In this document: in pieces, positions 1 to 7,722 of the stretch
Layout: each line of letters starts with the position of its first letter
Position numbering within the stretch: position 1 is the stretch's first letter
Assembly: GCA_017436785.1 (NCBI GenBank)
Contig: JAFSCK010000165.1
Coordinates: forward strand, 1-32,065
Direction: 5' to 3'
Source: Oscillospiraceae bacterium
GTDB taxonomy: Bacteria; Bacillota; Clostridia; Oscillospirales; Oscillospiraceae
DNA: 32,065 nucleotides
Notes under the pieces: generated by a model
Told to the model about the DNA's origin: nothing
The model's input: the letters and a program-made list of their open reading frames with translations, nothing else
Databases searched by the model: none
Program-made: the position numbers and the translations under genes

Positions 1-1139
1 CGGAAGAAGTTGGCAAGGGTGAACTTGCTGTCGGGACGGCGGACCACCATGGGACGACCTTCGTCCAGGTGGGTCACGCCCTCACCTGCCATATAGTTGC
101 AGACCAAAATACCGCCGCAGTCGGGGTCGCCTTCCAAAGACTTTTCGTACAGTTTGGTGTAAACTTCACCGCTAGAAGGTGTTGCGCCGAATAACTCAGC
201 AGTTTCTTTCAGAACAGAAACCCAGGCATTGGAATCGTTGGTGCAGTTGTTGCAATGGACCATCGCCACGGGCTTGCCGGTAGGGGTGGTTACGAGGTCA
301 ATCTCCTCATAGACCTTCTTCAAAGGATGCTCCAGCACCACCATGGAGAAGATAGAGGTACCGGCGGACACATTACCGGTTCTGGGAGCAACTGCATTGG
401 TGGCAGTCATGCCGGTGCCTGCGTCACCTTCCGCAGGGGCAAAGGGAATACCGGGCTGGAGCAGGTTGTCCAGCAGAGTAGCGCCCTGCTCAGTTAGCTT
501 GCCTGCGTTCTCACCTGCAACCAAAACCGCAGGCAGGATATCGGTCAGGTTCTTCCAGGGAAGATTTCTGGAAGCAACCAGTTCATCAAACTTGGCAAGC
601 ATGGTTTCATCGTAGTAGTTCTTCTCACTGTCGATGGGGAACATGCCGGAGGCTTCGCCGATGCCGATGGCATTGACACCGGTCAGCATATAATGCACAT
701 AGCCTGCCAACGTGGTAATATGCACAATCTGGGGAATGTGTTCTTCACCGTTCAGAACAGCCTGATACAGATGGGCAACGCTCCAGCGCTGAGGGATATT
801 GAAGCCGAACAGAGCCGTCAGTTCCTCAGCCGCCTGACCAGTGATAGTATTCTGCCAAGTTCGGAAAGGCACCAGCAGGTTCCAGTCCTTGTCAAAAGCC
901 AGGTAGCCGTGCATCATGGCGGAAATTCCCATGGCCTGCACAGATTCCCGGTTTTCCACACCTGCAAGGGCGGTTTTCAGACCCGTCCAGACATCACGAA
1001 GCTGATAGGTCCAGATTCCATTCTCATAGGTACTTTTCCAAGTGTAGTCACCGGAAGAAACAGGAACATGGTTTTCGTTGATGGCCACCGCCTTGATTCT
1101 GGTAGAACCAAGCTCAATACCTAAAAATGTGGTTTCCAT
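1..1139 (-). CDS. FGGY-family carbohydrate kinase, N-terminal 379 residues (runs off left edge)
   Basis: This is a sugar kinase of the FGGY/ASKHA fold (xylulokinase/ribulokinase relatives), which would phosphorylate a pentulose, hexulose or polyol in the cytoplasm with ATP. The reading frame opens at the left window edge with no stop, so the C-terminal part is missing (FGGY kinases are usually about 500-540 residues). The N-terminal phosphate-1 motif reads [16 protein letters not shown] (with Glu where many kinases have Asp), and the second phosphate-binding segment is seen as [13 protein letters not shown] around residue 290. The start is the ATG at 1137-1139, seven bases after a GGGAGG site. 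An overlapping out-of-frame ATG just upstream is rejected. It lies downstream of, and on the same strand as, an AraC-type regulator but is separated from it by a hairpin terminator and has its own promoter. Family assignment is firm; substrate is not readable. Confidence 0.9.
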   Translation of the reverse strand, partial: METTFLGIELGSTRIKAVAINENHVPVSSGDYTWKSTYENGIWTYQLRDVWTGLKTALAGVENRESVQAMGISAMMHGYLAFDKDWNLLVPFRTWQNTITGQAAEELTALFGFNIPQRWSVAHLYQAVLNGEEHIPQIVHITTLAGYVHYMLTGVNAIGIGEASGMFPIDSEKNYYDETMLAKFDELVASRNLPWKNLTDILPAVLVAGENAGKLTEQGATLLDNLLQPGIPFAPAEGDAGTGMTATNAVAPRTGNVSAGTSIFSMVVLEHPLKKVYEEIDLVTTPTGKPVAMVHCNNCTNDSNAWVSVLKETAELFGATPSSGEVYTKLYEKSLEGDPDCGGILVCNYMAGEGVTHLDEGRPMVVRRPDSKFTLANFF

Positions 1140-1186
1140 TTCATTACCTCCCGGATATAAAATTTTGGTTTTCCAAATACAGTATA

Positions 1187-1286
1187 GCGAATCAGATATA
1201 TGTTTTCTTTGACAAATGAACATGTTTATTATACTAGTTTTACTTTCATATCCAAATCAGCATTTTCGACAGTTTGCATGATTCGC
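1187..1286. repeat. Inverted 8-bp half-sites flanking the kinase promoter
   Basis: GCGAATCA occurs at 1187-1194 and its reverse complement TGATTCGC at 1279-1286, one on each side of the kinase promoter. They could be half-sites for the neighbouring AraC-type regulator. With only eight matching bases, coincidence is possible. Confidence 0.25.
1228..1255 (-). promoter_or_regulatory. Probable sigma-A promoter of the FGGY kinase gene
   Basis: On the minus strand a TTGGAT -35 box (1250-1255) and a perfect TATAAT -10 box (1228-1233) are separated by 16 bases. They lie about 90 bases upstream of the kinase start. Transcription would begin near 1221, giving an untranslated leader of about 80 bases. 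Confidence 0.6.
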
Positions 1287-1300
1287 CTTTGTTGAATATG

Positions 1301-1338
1301 ATAAACCCCGGTCAATCTTGAGATTGACCGGGGTTTAT
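1301..1338 (-). terminator. Hairpin terminator after the AraC-type gene
   Basis: An 18-bp perfect inverted repeat (1301-1318 with 1321-1338, core ACCCCGGTCAATCT) lies 11 bases after the stop of the AraC-type gene. It has a tiny loop and only a short U-rich tail on the minus strand. It separates the regulator transcript from the kinase promoter. Confidence 0.75.
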
Positions 1339-1349
1339 TGATTTGAATA

Positions 1350-2267
1350 TCAGAAAAGTTTATCAACTAACTTTAGACTTTCTTCTCTAGTATAGAACCT
1401 TTCCACAGAATGAAGGCTATGGCGCACAGAGGAAGTTTCCAGTTGCAGCTTCTGTGCATAATGGCTGTATTCCTCCGGGGTCATGCCATACTGCTGTTGG
1501 AATGCCCGTGAGAAATATCGATAGTCTGAAAATCCAGACTCCATACACACATCCAGCATCCGTTTCCCACCCGCTGCAATCAGTTTACAAGCGCAATTGA
1601 AACGCATAGACTTCACATAATCCTGAAAATTCTGATTCATGGTTTCTTTAATGAAGCGAGACAAATAGCTCATAGAGCAACCTTCTGCCTTCGCAAAATC
1701 CGCAAGGCGTATCTTATGCATGTAGTTCTCGTCAACAAAGTGGATGAGCCGCTGCAGCCGGGCATTTCGTTTATTGACGCTGGCAGTTTCTTCGGCAGTC
1801 AGTATATGGGAAGGAAGCCTTGTCAGCAGCTGGTGCAGCACCATACAACTCTGGCCAACACACCACAGTCCGTAATGGGCTTCACGGTGAAGATACGCTT
1901 TCAGAATGTTCAAAACAGAGTCCTTCAGTTGCGTAAGTTCCTGTTCTGACAAGTACTCATGGGGCAGTTTTTCATCTATCTTCATGTTTGGAAGTGCAGG
2001 CAAGATTGAAGAAGATATCTGCAAGCAGATGAATGTTGAACTATTTTCTTTCTTATGAAATTCATGAGGCTCATTGGGGCTGAAGAGAACCATCTGCTCC
2101 GGTTGCACAAGAAATTGATTCTGACTGCAGGTCACCACCAAGGGGTGATCTAGAACCCAAATCAGCTCCCATTCAGGATGGACATGGGGGGTGCGATAAT
2201 CTATGGTATCAAAAAAGATACTTAATCCATCGATCTGACGATGTTCTATGATTTCCAGTTCATTCAT
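1350..2267 (-). CDS. AraC-family transcriptional regulator
   Basis: This 305-residue cytoplasmic DNA-binding regulator has the standard layout of sugar-responsive AraC proteins. The N-terminal half is cupin-like (residues about 10-110; note HVHPEWELIWV near residue 28 and the PHEFHK segment), where a small ligand would bind. The double helix-turn-helix lies at about 165-265, with ADFAKAEGCSMSYLSRFIKE as the first HTH and the signature ACMESG/FSDYRYFSRAFQQQYG-type second HTH followed by the usual MTPEEY. The start ATG follows a GGGGAGGG ribosome site. The gene sits upstream of the FGGY kinase on the same strand, so the kinase or nearby sugar genes are its most natural targets. The C-terminal tail of about 35 residues after the HTH is slightly longer than usual. 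The family call is firm; effector and targets are inferred. Confidence 0.93.
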   Translation of the reverse strand: MNELEIIEHRQIDGLSIFFDTIDYRTPHVHPEWELIWVLDHPLVVTCSQNQFLVQPEQMVLFSPNEPHEFHKKENSSTFICLQISSSILPALPNMKIDEKLPHEYLSEQELTQLKDSVLNILKAYLHREAHYGLWCVGQSCMVLHQLLTRLPSHILTAEETASVNKRNARLQRLIHFVDENYMHKIRLADFAKAEGCSMSYLSRFIKETMNQNFQDYVKSMRFNCACKLIAAGGKRMLDVCMESGFSDYRYFSRAFQQQYGMTPEEYSHYAQKLQLETSSVRHSLHSVERFYTREESLKLVDKLF

Positions 2268-2588
2268 GTTCTTCCCTCCCCTTGTATTATAAACTCAAAT
2301 CAAAAAAGGTGCAAGCGCAATGCCCACGACGTACCCAAAACATTTCTTACGAAATGTCAAGTTTATTCAATCAGGCGTAGCGAAGCCAAGCGCCATGACT
2401 TGATTATATATTTTACATTGGTATTTCGTCTTCATTTTGGATTTCATTTGAATATTCATCAACTTTGTCTGGTTCATTCTTCATTTCCCCATCATTTTGT
2501 TGGCTATCAGGAATGTCGATTACCCGATAGAATAATAGTGCCGATAACAAATCCGATTGATTCACACATTATTAAAGGAGGAAAAAAC
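2268..2588. other. 321-bp intergenic region / long leader of the small gene
   Basis: This AT-rich divergent region lies between the AraC-type gene and the 70-residue protein gene. It holds a small perfect hairpin (ACATTTC/GAAATGT, 2340-2357) and the AAAGGAGG ribosome site of the small gene at its right end. No confident plus-strand promoter is visible. The frame of the small gene stays open through the region, but its translation there is not protein-like and has no good ribosome site, so it is treated as non-coding. Confidence 0.5.
2286..2291 (-). promoter_or_regulatory. Possible -10 box for the AraC-type gene
   Basis: A perfect TATAAT on the minus strand lies about 20 bases before the start codon. 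No convincing -35 box is seen at the right distance, and the resulting leader would be very short, so this is a weak call. Confidence 0.3.
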
Positions 2589-2801
2589 ATGGCATACTCT
2601 ATTGATTCCAAAGTGAAAGATCTAAGAAAGAGCGAAGCAGCAAGCGACATCATTGCGCAATATACCCCGGGCTTTAAGACTGATCCCCAGATGAAGCTGG
2701 TCGGTGCACTAACCTTCCGTAAGCTCTGCTCCTTCCCCCAGGCAGGCCTGTCTGCAGAACAGCTGGCTGAAATTGACGAAAAGCTGAAGGCACTGGGCTA
2801 A
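2589..2801 (+). CDS. Small stand-alone helical domain protein, 70 residues, function unknown
   Basis: The start ATG lies seven bases after a strong AAAGGAGG site and gives a 70-residue soluble, mostly helical protein beginning MAYSIDSKVKDLRKSEAA. The central part runs YTPGFKTDPQMKLVGALTF, and the end is LSAEQLAEIDEKLKALG. From memory, similar about 65-70-residue segments occur as C-terminal tails on clostridial glycosidases and esterases; here it stands alone. This resemblance is recollection, not a search. There is no signal peptide, metal-binding motif or DNA-binding motif. A strong hairpin follows directly, so it is monocistronic. An in-frame extension upstream to 2241 is open but lacks a ribosome site and reads as non-coding. 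That it is a real gene is well supported; its role is unknown. Confidence 0.8.
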   Translation: MAYSIDSKVKDLRKSEAASDIIAQYTPGFKTDPQMKLVGALTFRKLCSFPQAGLSAEQLAEIDEKLKALG

Positions 2802-2810
2802 CAACATATC

Positions 2811-2837
2811 AACGCCGCTGCATGATGCAGCGGCGTT
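2811..2837. terminator. Bidirectional hairpin terminator between small gene and PucR gene
   Basis: A perfect 13-bp inverted repeat (AACGCCGCTGCAT, then ATGCAGCGGCGTT) lies in the 39-bp gap between the convergent small gene and the PucR-type gene. It is followed by a T-rich stretch on the plus strand and probably serves both transcripts. Confidence 0.8.
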
Positions 2838-2840
2838 TCC

Positions 2841-4388
2841 TTATTCCCTGCCAATTTCCTGCTGAAGCTGCTCTGCTTTTAGAAGGATCTGAATACGTAG
2901 CCGTTCATCCGGATCTTCGAGATCGCAATTCAGTTCCCGTTTGATTCTGGATAGACGCTCAATCAAAGTACTCCGGTTAATAAACAACTTTGCAGTAGCC
3001 TTTGTTACGCTCATATTATTATCCAAATAGACACGCAATGTTTCAATATAGCTGACCGGTGATTTCTCGTCGTGCTGTTTCAATCGTCGCATTCCCTCAG
3101 TATAGTACATCTCCATAGGTAAGTTACCAATGGCATTGATCAGCAGTTCCCGCAGGGCATAATTCTGGAACGCGTAGAAGCCCTCACCTGGGTGAAACAG
3201 CTGGCCATTTTCCAAAGCAGCACAGGCCTGAAAATAGTAGGGCTGGGCTAGATAAATATCGTGAAAAGGGTCGCTGATGCCAACACAACAGTCGAATGCC
3301 CGAAGCAGTGGCGTCAGACGTTTTGTCAAAAGAGGCAAATAACTTTGATCTTCTGCCTGTTCTGCGGAAACCTCAATAAAGCAGACAATAGAACTATCGT
3401 ATTCAAACGCCACCGTTCGTCTGAATTCATCCTCGATAGCATTACACAAATACTTTACCGGAAGCTGAACCAATGGGCTTTGGAACTTGATTTTCACACA
3501 AATATGCTCCTGCTGCAGGTAAGAAGTATCAATGGTACGGCGCTGATTAAGGGAAACCTGGAGTCCATCAACAATATCCAGCAATGCCTGCCGAAGCTTG
3601 CTTTGGTCATTATCTAGAGCTGTAGAGTACCTGCGCAAAGCAAGCTGCATCATTTTTGCCAGGTACACCGCTAAAACATTATCGCTTTCACGATATCTAC
3701 GATTTCGGTAATCGATTGACATACAGCCGGAATATTCACCATTTTCAAAGAGATTGACATTCAACGTCGTACTTCCCGGAAGCTTCAGCAGCAGCGGTTC
3801 CTTTACATTCGTGGACAATTCATGCAATTCCATAAATTCGTTCAGTGACTCCAATGGAAGCCCTGTGCTTCCATTGCTGCCCCAGCTAATCCGATCCATC
3901 TTCGCCAATTCCATGAAACTGAAATCACTGTGTGCCAGATAATGAAAATTCGCATTGAGCACCACGATAGGATTATCAAAAATTTCTCGGCTGCATGTAA
4001 TCATCTCATTCAGATTGGCCGTACTGTCCAGAATCTCCCGCAATGCGTCGGACCAGCGGTCAAAGCGGTTATATATACGACTGACTATATTAAACACATG
4101 TGTGCTTCGCACATCGGCACGAATTTGTATTAGATTACATTTACCTAAATATCGCGGCAGGTAGACGCTGTCACCCAGCAAAATGAGCAGTGTGTCCTTG
4201 TCAATCCTTGGACGCAGAGGCAGATCCTGAGCCTTAATCAGGTAAACATGATCTGTCCGGAAACGATCCTGGGGTTTTTCGTAGAACTCCGGCCGCTGCA
4301 GATGCAATGCGGAATCTTTCTGTCCATGATAAACTGCATCCAGTTCACTTGGCAGGTTGTCCAAAATCATATTCGCGCTCAGCTTCAC
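2841..4388 (-). CDS. PucR-family transcriptional regulator
   Basis: This 515-residue cytoplasmic regulator has the PucR/CdaR architecture. The N-terminal 110 residues are a poorly conserved sensory part, the middle (about 115-430) is GAF/GGDEF-like as in other PucR proteins, and the C-terminal 60 residues are the PucR-type helix-turn-helix. That last part contains SYIETLRVYLDNNMSVTKAT, then KLFINRSTLIERLSRIK. Start is a GTG seven bases after GGAGG. The gene diverges from the three-gene operon that starts at 4644, and their promoters lie back to back, so it almost certainly controls that operon and probably itself. Members of this family often regulate catabolism of nitrogenous or aromatic small molecules (purines, glucarate, betaines). 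The ligand here is unknown. Confidence 0.92.
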   Translation of the reverse strand: MKLSANMILDNLPSELDAVYHGQKDSALHLQRPEFYEKPQDRFRTDHVYLIKAQDLPLRPRIDKDTLLILLGDSVYLPRYLGKCNLIQIRADVRSTHVFNIVSRIYNRFDRWSDALREILDSTANLNEMITCSREIFDNPIVVLNANFHYLAHSDFSFMELAKMDRISWGSNGSTGLPLESLNEFMELHELSTNVKEPLLLKLPGSTTLNVNLFENGEYSGCMSIDYRNRRYRESDNVLAVYLAKMMQLALRRYSTALDNDQSKLRQALLDIVDGLQVSLNQRRTIDTSYLQQEHICVKIKFQSPLVQLPVKYLCNAIEDEFRRTVAFEYDSSIVCFIEVSAEQAEDQSYLPLLTKRLTPLLRAFDCCVGISDPFHDIYLAQPYYFQACAALENGQLFHPGEGFYAFQNYALRELLINAIGNLPMEMYYTEGMRRLKQHDEKSPVSYIETLRVYLDNNMSVTKATAKLFINRSTLIERLSRIKRELNCDLEDPDERLRIQILLKAEQLQQEIGRE

Positions 4389-4454
4389 AACGGCACCTCC
4401 ATTTTGAGGGATATATCAAAATAGTATCCGAAATCCTCTGATTGATTTATTGTC

Positions 4455-4463
4455 ATTATATCA
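4455..4463 (-). promoter_or_regulatory. Extended -10 promoter of the PucR-family gene
   Basis: TGATATAAT on the minus strand is a perfect extended -10 element (TGn plus TATAAT) about 70 bases upstream of the GTG start. No good -35 is spaced correctly, which is usual for extended -10 promoters. Confidence 0.55.
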
Positions 4464-4481
4464 CATTCCTTCAGGATTTTG

Positions 4482-4510
4482 TTCAACAGTTTTTATTATT
4501 AGGTCATTAT
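4482..4510 (+). promoter_or_regulatory. Possible promoter of the 4644-7628 operon
   Basis: TTCAAC (4482-4487) and CATTAT (4505-4510) are separated by 17 bases; a TATATA follows immediately and could be an alternative -10. The promoter overlaps the -35 region of the divergent PucR-family gene, so one bound regulator could affect both. The boxes are weak matches. Confidence 0.35.
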
Positions 4511-4513
4511 ATA

Positions 4514-4554
4514 TACCCAACAAAATGTACGGTTTTTCACCCAATTACCCAACA
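4514..4554 (+). repeat. Direct repeat TACCCAACA, candidate PucR operator
   Basis: TACCCAACA occurs at 4514-4522 and 4546-4554, with a third ACCCAA core at 4539-4544. The copies lie just downstream of the predicted operon promoter and upstream of the operon start, a position suited to control by the adjacent PucR-type regulator. This is inference from position and repetition only. Confidence 0.35.
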
Positions 4555-4643
4555 CTTTGAAGTCTGCCATTCCAAGGAGATATTACCTAAAATGAACATT
4601 GACAAAATACCCGGTCAGCCGGCTAGATTAAGGAGGTCATTTC

Positions 4644-5849
4644 ATGCCATTGAACGACAAACTCGATAAAACCAAATGCGTTACAACCGTATGGGGAAAG
4701 CTGATCCCGGAACATGAGGCGTACAACTACGCCTTGCGCCATATCGCTGCTTTCACCGCAAACATTTTCCAGGTCATGCGAATTCTGGAACCTGATTTTG
4801 AAAAGAGAACCGAGGCAATTTGCGAAACATCTTATATGTTCAATATGGCCGCATGCAGTGACGAATACAAAGCTGCTTTCTACGAGGAATGGAGCATCCC
4901 AGAATTCTGTGAACGTTCTTCCTGGTTGGGCGGCATTGTTGGCGATTCCGGCGACGAGTATCAAAACATGGCCGGACGCGTTATTCAGTTTACCCGTGAC
5001 CGGGTAGAGAAGGAACTGGATACCTGCCCCTGGGATATTGTCGGTGCAGAGCTTTGCAACATGACCACTGCTATGTTCACCGCTAATTTCGATATTGAAG
5101 CCGCCATCCCCGGTGAAAACGAAGTATCTCTGAATATGTGCGAAGCCCGTGGCTGTGGTGACCGGAAGTGCCGTGTCGTAGCCGAGCGCCGCGATACCTT
5201 TAATCTTCCCAAACAGGGCTGGCTGGATCACATGGGAGCTCCTGTCATGCCTGTCCATAACACGCCTGAGGAGCGCACTGTGAAAGAATGCCAGTTTGTC
5301 CGTAACGGTGTTTACTCTCAGGCCTTTGGTGAAGAAAAGACCCTGGAATGGACTTACCGCTGGAGCATGGAGAAAGGCTGGGTCTGGTGTGTAGCCTTCC
5401 CCCTAATTGCCATTCGTGATATGGCAGAAACTGAAGAAGAGTTTGAGCGGATCTTCAAGATCGTCTTCGCTACCGCAGGTAAGAACGAGTTCATCGAACC
5501 CTTTGCGAAGGAAGGCCTGAGAAGCTGGCTGGGTGTTCCTCATGAGATTGGTTGGAACGACCCCCGGCTCATGGGTGGCTACATCAAGAACATTATGGAC
5601 ACCCAGCTGGTTCCCAACGAACTGGATGCTTTCACCAAGGATGAAGTCCGAATCAAGGTCAAGGTGGAAGACTTCACCGGGCGCTTCGAAATGGCTCCCA
5701 TTGACGAACTGATCCTGGGCTACGAGACCATGTGGCACAACATGGTCAAGACCATGGTTTCTCCTGAATGGTCATGCTGGTTCGAAGATAAGGAGGAAGA
5801 AGAAATGACCATCGTTGTCGGCAGAAAGATCGACAAGCGGATGGTATAA
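4644..5849 (+). CDS. V4R/ATC-hydrolase-like Cys-rich protein of unknown function
   Basis: This is a 401-residue soluble protein with no signal peptide or membrane segment. The N-terminal half (about 110-182) resembles the end of V4R small-molecule-binding domains and the related L-2-amino-thiazoline-4-carboxylate hydrolase group. It has DTCPWDIVGAELC (Cys128, Cys138) and then MCEARGCGDRKCRVVAE (Cys166, Cys171, Cys176), matching their 'C-x-A-x-GD-x-x-C' ending. The second half has no recognisable signature but carries a segment at about 335-392 that may be a Cys-poor copy of the first domain. Start is the ATG after AAGGAGG. It is the first gene of an operon with a GcvT-like transferase (18-bp gap) and a dehydrogenase, opposite a PucR regulator. 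It could be the substrate-binding or ring-opening/hydrolysing partner of that pathway. The fold resemblance is from motif reading only; function is not assigned. Confidence 0.8.
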   Translation: MPLNDKLDKTKCVTTVWGKLIPEHEAYNYALRHIAAFTANIFQVMRILEPDFEKRTEAICETSYMFNMAACSDEYKAAFYEEWSIPEFCERSSWLGGIVGDSGDEYQNMAGRVIQFTRDRVEKELDTCPWDIVGAELCNMTTAMFTANFDIEAAIPGENEVSLNMCEARGCGDRKCRVVAERRDTFNLPKQGWLDHMGAPVMPVHNTPEERTVKECQFVRNGVYSQAFGEEKTLEWTYRWSMEKGWVWCVAFPLIAIRDMAETEEEFERIFKIVFATAGKNEFIEPFAKEGLRSWLGVPHEIGWNDPRLMGGYIKNIMDTQLVPNELDAFTKDEVRIKVKVEDFTGRFEMAPIDELILGYETMWHNMVKTMVSPEWSCWFEDKEEEEMTIVVGRKIDKRMV

Positions 5850-5867
5850 GAAGGGAGGCTAAGCACT

Positions 5868-6863
5868 ATGTTATTTCGTGAAGATACCGTCGCCCGCGCC
5901 CAGCATCAGGCTGTCCGTGAAAACGCAGGCTGGTACCGCTGGACGCATGATCTGGTGGAAGTGAAGGGCACAGACGCGCTGAAATTCCTGGACCACCTGT
6001 TCGTGAACAACATTGCAAAGGCAGATATCGGCCGCACCAAGTATACTACCATGCTCAATGAGGATGGTAAAATCATTGATGACACCATTGTCATGCACAT
6101 GGGAGAAAATCTTTACTGGGTATCCACACTTTACGCACCTCAAATGATCAAATGGATGGATGCCCATAAGGGTGAAAATGATATCACATACAGAGACATG
6201 ACCCAGGACATGGATATGTATGCGGTTCAGGGTCCCAAATCCCCTGCCGTATTAAACACGCTTCTTTCTCATCCGGTGGATGCGCTGAAACGGTTCCAGG
6301 TCGCAGATAATAAGATTGGAGATATCCCCGTCATCATCCACCGCAGCGGCTTCACCGGTGAAAACGGCTTCGAAATTTACTGCGATATGAACGACTCCGC
6401 AGCCGTTAAAGAGGCTATACGCGATACCTGTGAGGTCCATAGTGCACCTGAACTGACCATCCTTGAGGTCTATGTCCGCAGTCTGCCTGTGGAAAAAGGA
6501 TTCGCTCTGCGGCAGGATATGTACCTAATGACTCCATATGAATGTGGTCTGGAGTGGTCTGTTGATCTGAGTAAAGATTTCATTGGCCGTGATGCGCTGG
6601 TAAAGGCTAAGGAGGAGGGTCCCAAATGGGTTCTGGTGGGTCTTGAGTATCTGGCAGAATCATATGAGGATATCGCCCAGATGGAAATTGTATATCACAA
6701 GGGTGTCCCCTGTGGTCGTGTGAAAGCAGCGATTTATGGTTATACCGTGGATAAGAACATTGGCTATGCAGTAATCGATGCCCGCAAGGCAATCATAGGA
6801 AGGGCCGTCACTGTTGGATGCAACAATTCTCCCGCCGTCATCGTAAAGAAAGGATGGATCTAA
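5868..6863 (+). CDS. GcvT-like tetrahydrofolate-dependent aminomethyl/methyl transferase
   Basis: This 331-residue cytoplasmic protein belongs to the GcvT/YgfZ/DmdA superfamily. Members bind tetrahydrofolate and move one-carbon groups from amine, sulfonium or methoxy substrates. The signatures are DALKFLDHLFVNN near the N terminus, FTGENGFEIY near residue 165, and YECGLEWSVDLSKDFIGRDA near 225, which matches the GcvT 'EAGLGWAVDLDK-FIGREAL' segment. It is slightly shorter than true GcvT (about 360), and no GcvH, GcvP or Lpd gene is nearby, so it is unlikely to be part of a glycine cleavage system. It is more likely a stand-alone demethylase or transferase, as DMSP demethylase and LigM are. It starts 18 bases after the V4R-like gene behind AGGGAGG and is followed 3 bases later by the dehydrogenase. 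Family is firm; substrate unknown. Confidence 0.88.
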   Translation: MLFREDTVARAQHQAVRENAGWYRWTHDLVEVKGTDALKFLDHLFVNNIAKADIGRTKYTTMLNEDGKIIDDTIVMHMGENLYWVSTLYAPQMIKWMDAHKGENDITYRDMTQDMDMYAVQGPKSPAVLNTLLSHPVDALKRFQVADNKIGDIPVIIHRSGFTGENGFEIYCDMNDSAAVKEAIRDTCEVHSAPELTILEVYVRSLPVEKGFALRQDMYLMTPYECGLEWSVDLSKDFIGRDALVKAKEEGPKWVLVGLEYLAESYEDIAQMEIVYHKGVPCGRVKAAIYGYTVDKNIGYAVIDARKAIIGRAVTVGCNNSPAVIVKKGWI

Positions 6864-6866
6864 ACA

Positions 6867-7628
6867 ATGAGACTGGAAGGTAAATCCATTGTTGTTACTG
6901 GCGCTTCTGCCGGTATGGGACAGGCAATCGTTACCCGCTTCGTCCAGGAAGGTGCCTATGTGGTGGCTGTTGCCCGCAGAAAAGAACGACTGGAAGAGCT
7001 CGCTGCAGAACTGAAAGATGCCCCTGGCAAGGTGATCATCTATGCTGGTGACGTCAGCAATCCTGCTGTATGTGAAGGCATGATTGATCTTGCAGTGAAG
7101 GAATTTGGACGGCTGGATGTCCTGGTAAATAATGCAGGCATCATGGATGACAACACCGCTGTAGGCGATATGTCCGATGAAATGATGGAGCGTATGTTCA
7201 AGGTGAATACATACGCACCCCTTTACTCCATGCGAAAAGCCATTAAGGTCTTCCTGGAGCAGGATGACGAAAGCGGCAACATTATCAATGTGACTTCCGT
7301 CGGCGCAGTTCATCAGACCGCAGGTGTTGCATACTGCGCATCTAAGGCAGCCATCGCTTCCGCCACGAAAAACACCGCCTTTATGTACATCGACAAGGGC
7401 ATTCGCTGCAACGCAATCGCCCCAGGCGGTGTGCTGACAGACATTCCCCTGGTCATGCCCACGGCAAATGAATTTGGTTTTAAGCGCACTAGCAGCCTGC
7501 TGACTCACTCTCCTGAGTTGGGTATGCCTGAGGACATCGCAAATGCCGCACTGTTCCTGGCCAGTGACGAATCTCTCTTCGTAAATGGCTCTGTGATCAC
7601 CTGCGACGGCGGCTGGACCTGCTTCTAA
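6867..7628 (+). CDS. Short-chain dehydrogenase/reductase (classical SDR)
   Basis: This 253-residue NAD(P)-dependent oxidoreductase has a complete classical SDR set. TGASAGMG (residues 11-18) is the dinucleotide-binding turn, followed by Arg37-Arg38 (suggesting NADP preference), NNAG (88-91), Asn114, Ser144, and Tyr156-x3-Lys160 in AYCASKAA. The C-terminal EDIANAALFLASDES and CDGGW segments are also typical. It would interconvert an alcohol and a ketone or aldehyde in the cytosol. It is the last gene of the PucR-linked operon, starting 3 bases after the GcvT-like gene and followed by a strong terminator. Linkage suggests it acts on the same pathway intermediate as its two partners. The many annotated relatives (3-oxoacyl-ACP reductase, glucose dehydrogenase, hydroxysteroid dehydrogenase) cannot be told apart by sequence reading. 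Confidence 0.95.
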   Translation: MRLEGKSIVVTGASAGMGQAIVTRFVQEGAYVVAVARRKERLEELAAELKDAPGKVIIYAGDVSNPAVCEGMIDLAVKEFGRLDVLVNNAGIMDDNTAVGDMSDEMMERMFKVNTYAPLYSMRKAIKVFLEQDDESGNIINVTSVGAVHQTAGVAYCASKAAIASATKNTAFMYIDKGIRCNAIAPGGVLTDIPLVMPTANEFGFKRTSSLLTHSPELGMPEDIANAALFLASDESLFVNGSVITCDGGWTCF

Positions 7629-7667
7629 GGCAATCTAGCGAGAATCAGATAAGACACCAATATGTGC

Positions 7668-7700
7668 AAAACTCCACCGCTGCGTGCGGTGGAGTTTTTT
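7668..7700. terminator. Bidirectional Rho-independent terminator
   Basis: A hairpin with 13-bp arms (AAAACTCCACCGC / GCGGTGGAGTTTT), loop TGCGT and a run of six T on the plus strand closes the PucR-linked operon. On the minus strand it is followed by TTTTG and can also end the GtrA-like gene transcript. Confidence 0.9.
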
Positions 7701-7722
7701 GATTCATAATAAAAATTGTAAA

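Noticed and set aside
2241-2588. In-frame upstream extension of the small 70-residue gene (to give 186 residues)
   Set aside because: It overlaps the AraC-type gene start, has no ribosome site at its first ATG and its translation is not protein-like; the ATG at 2589 follows AAAGGAGG.
4599-4629. TTGACA / TAGATT as a promoter directly before the V4R-like gene
   Set aside because: The spacing is 19 bases, and transcription would start at or inside the ribosome site, leaving almost no leader.
5868-6863. True glycine cleavage T-protein (gcvT)
   Set aside because: No gcvH, gcvP or lpd genes nearby, the protein is shorter than GcvT, and it sits in a PucR-linked operon with unrelated partners.
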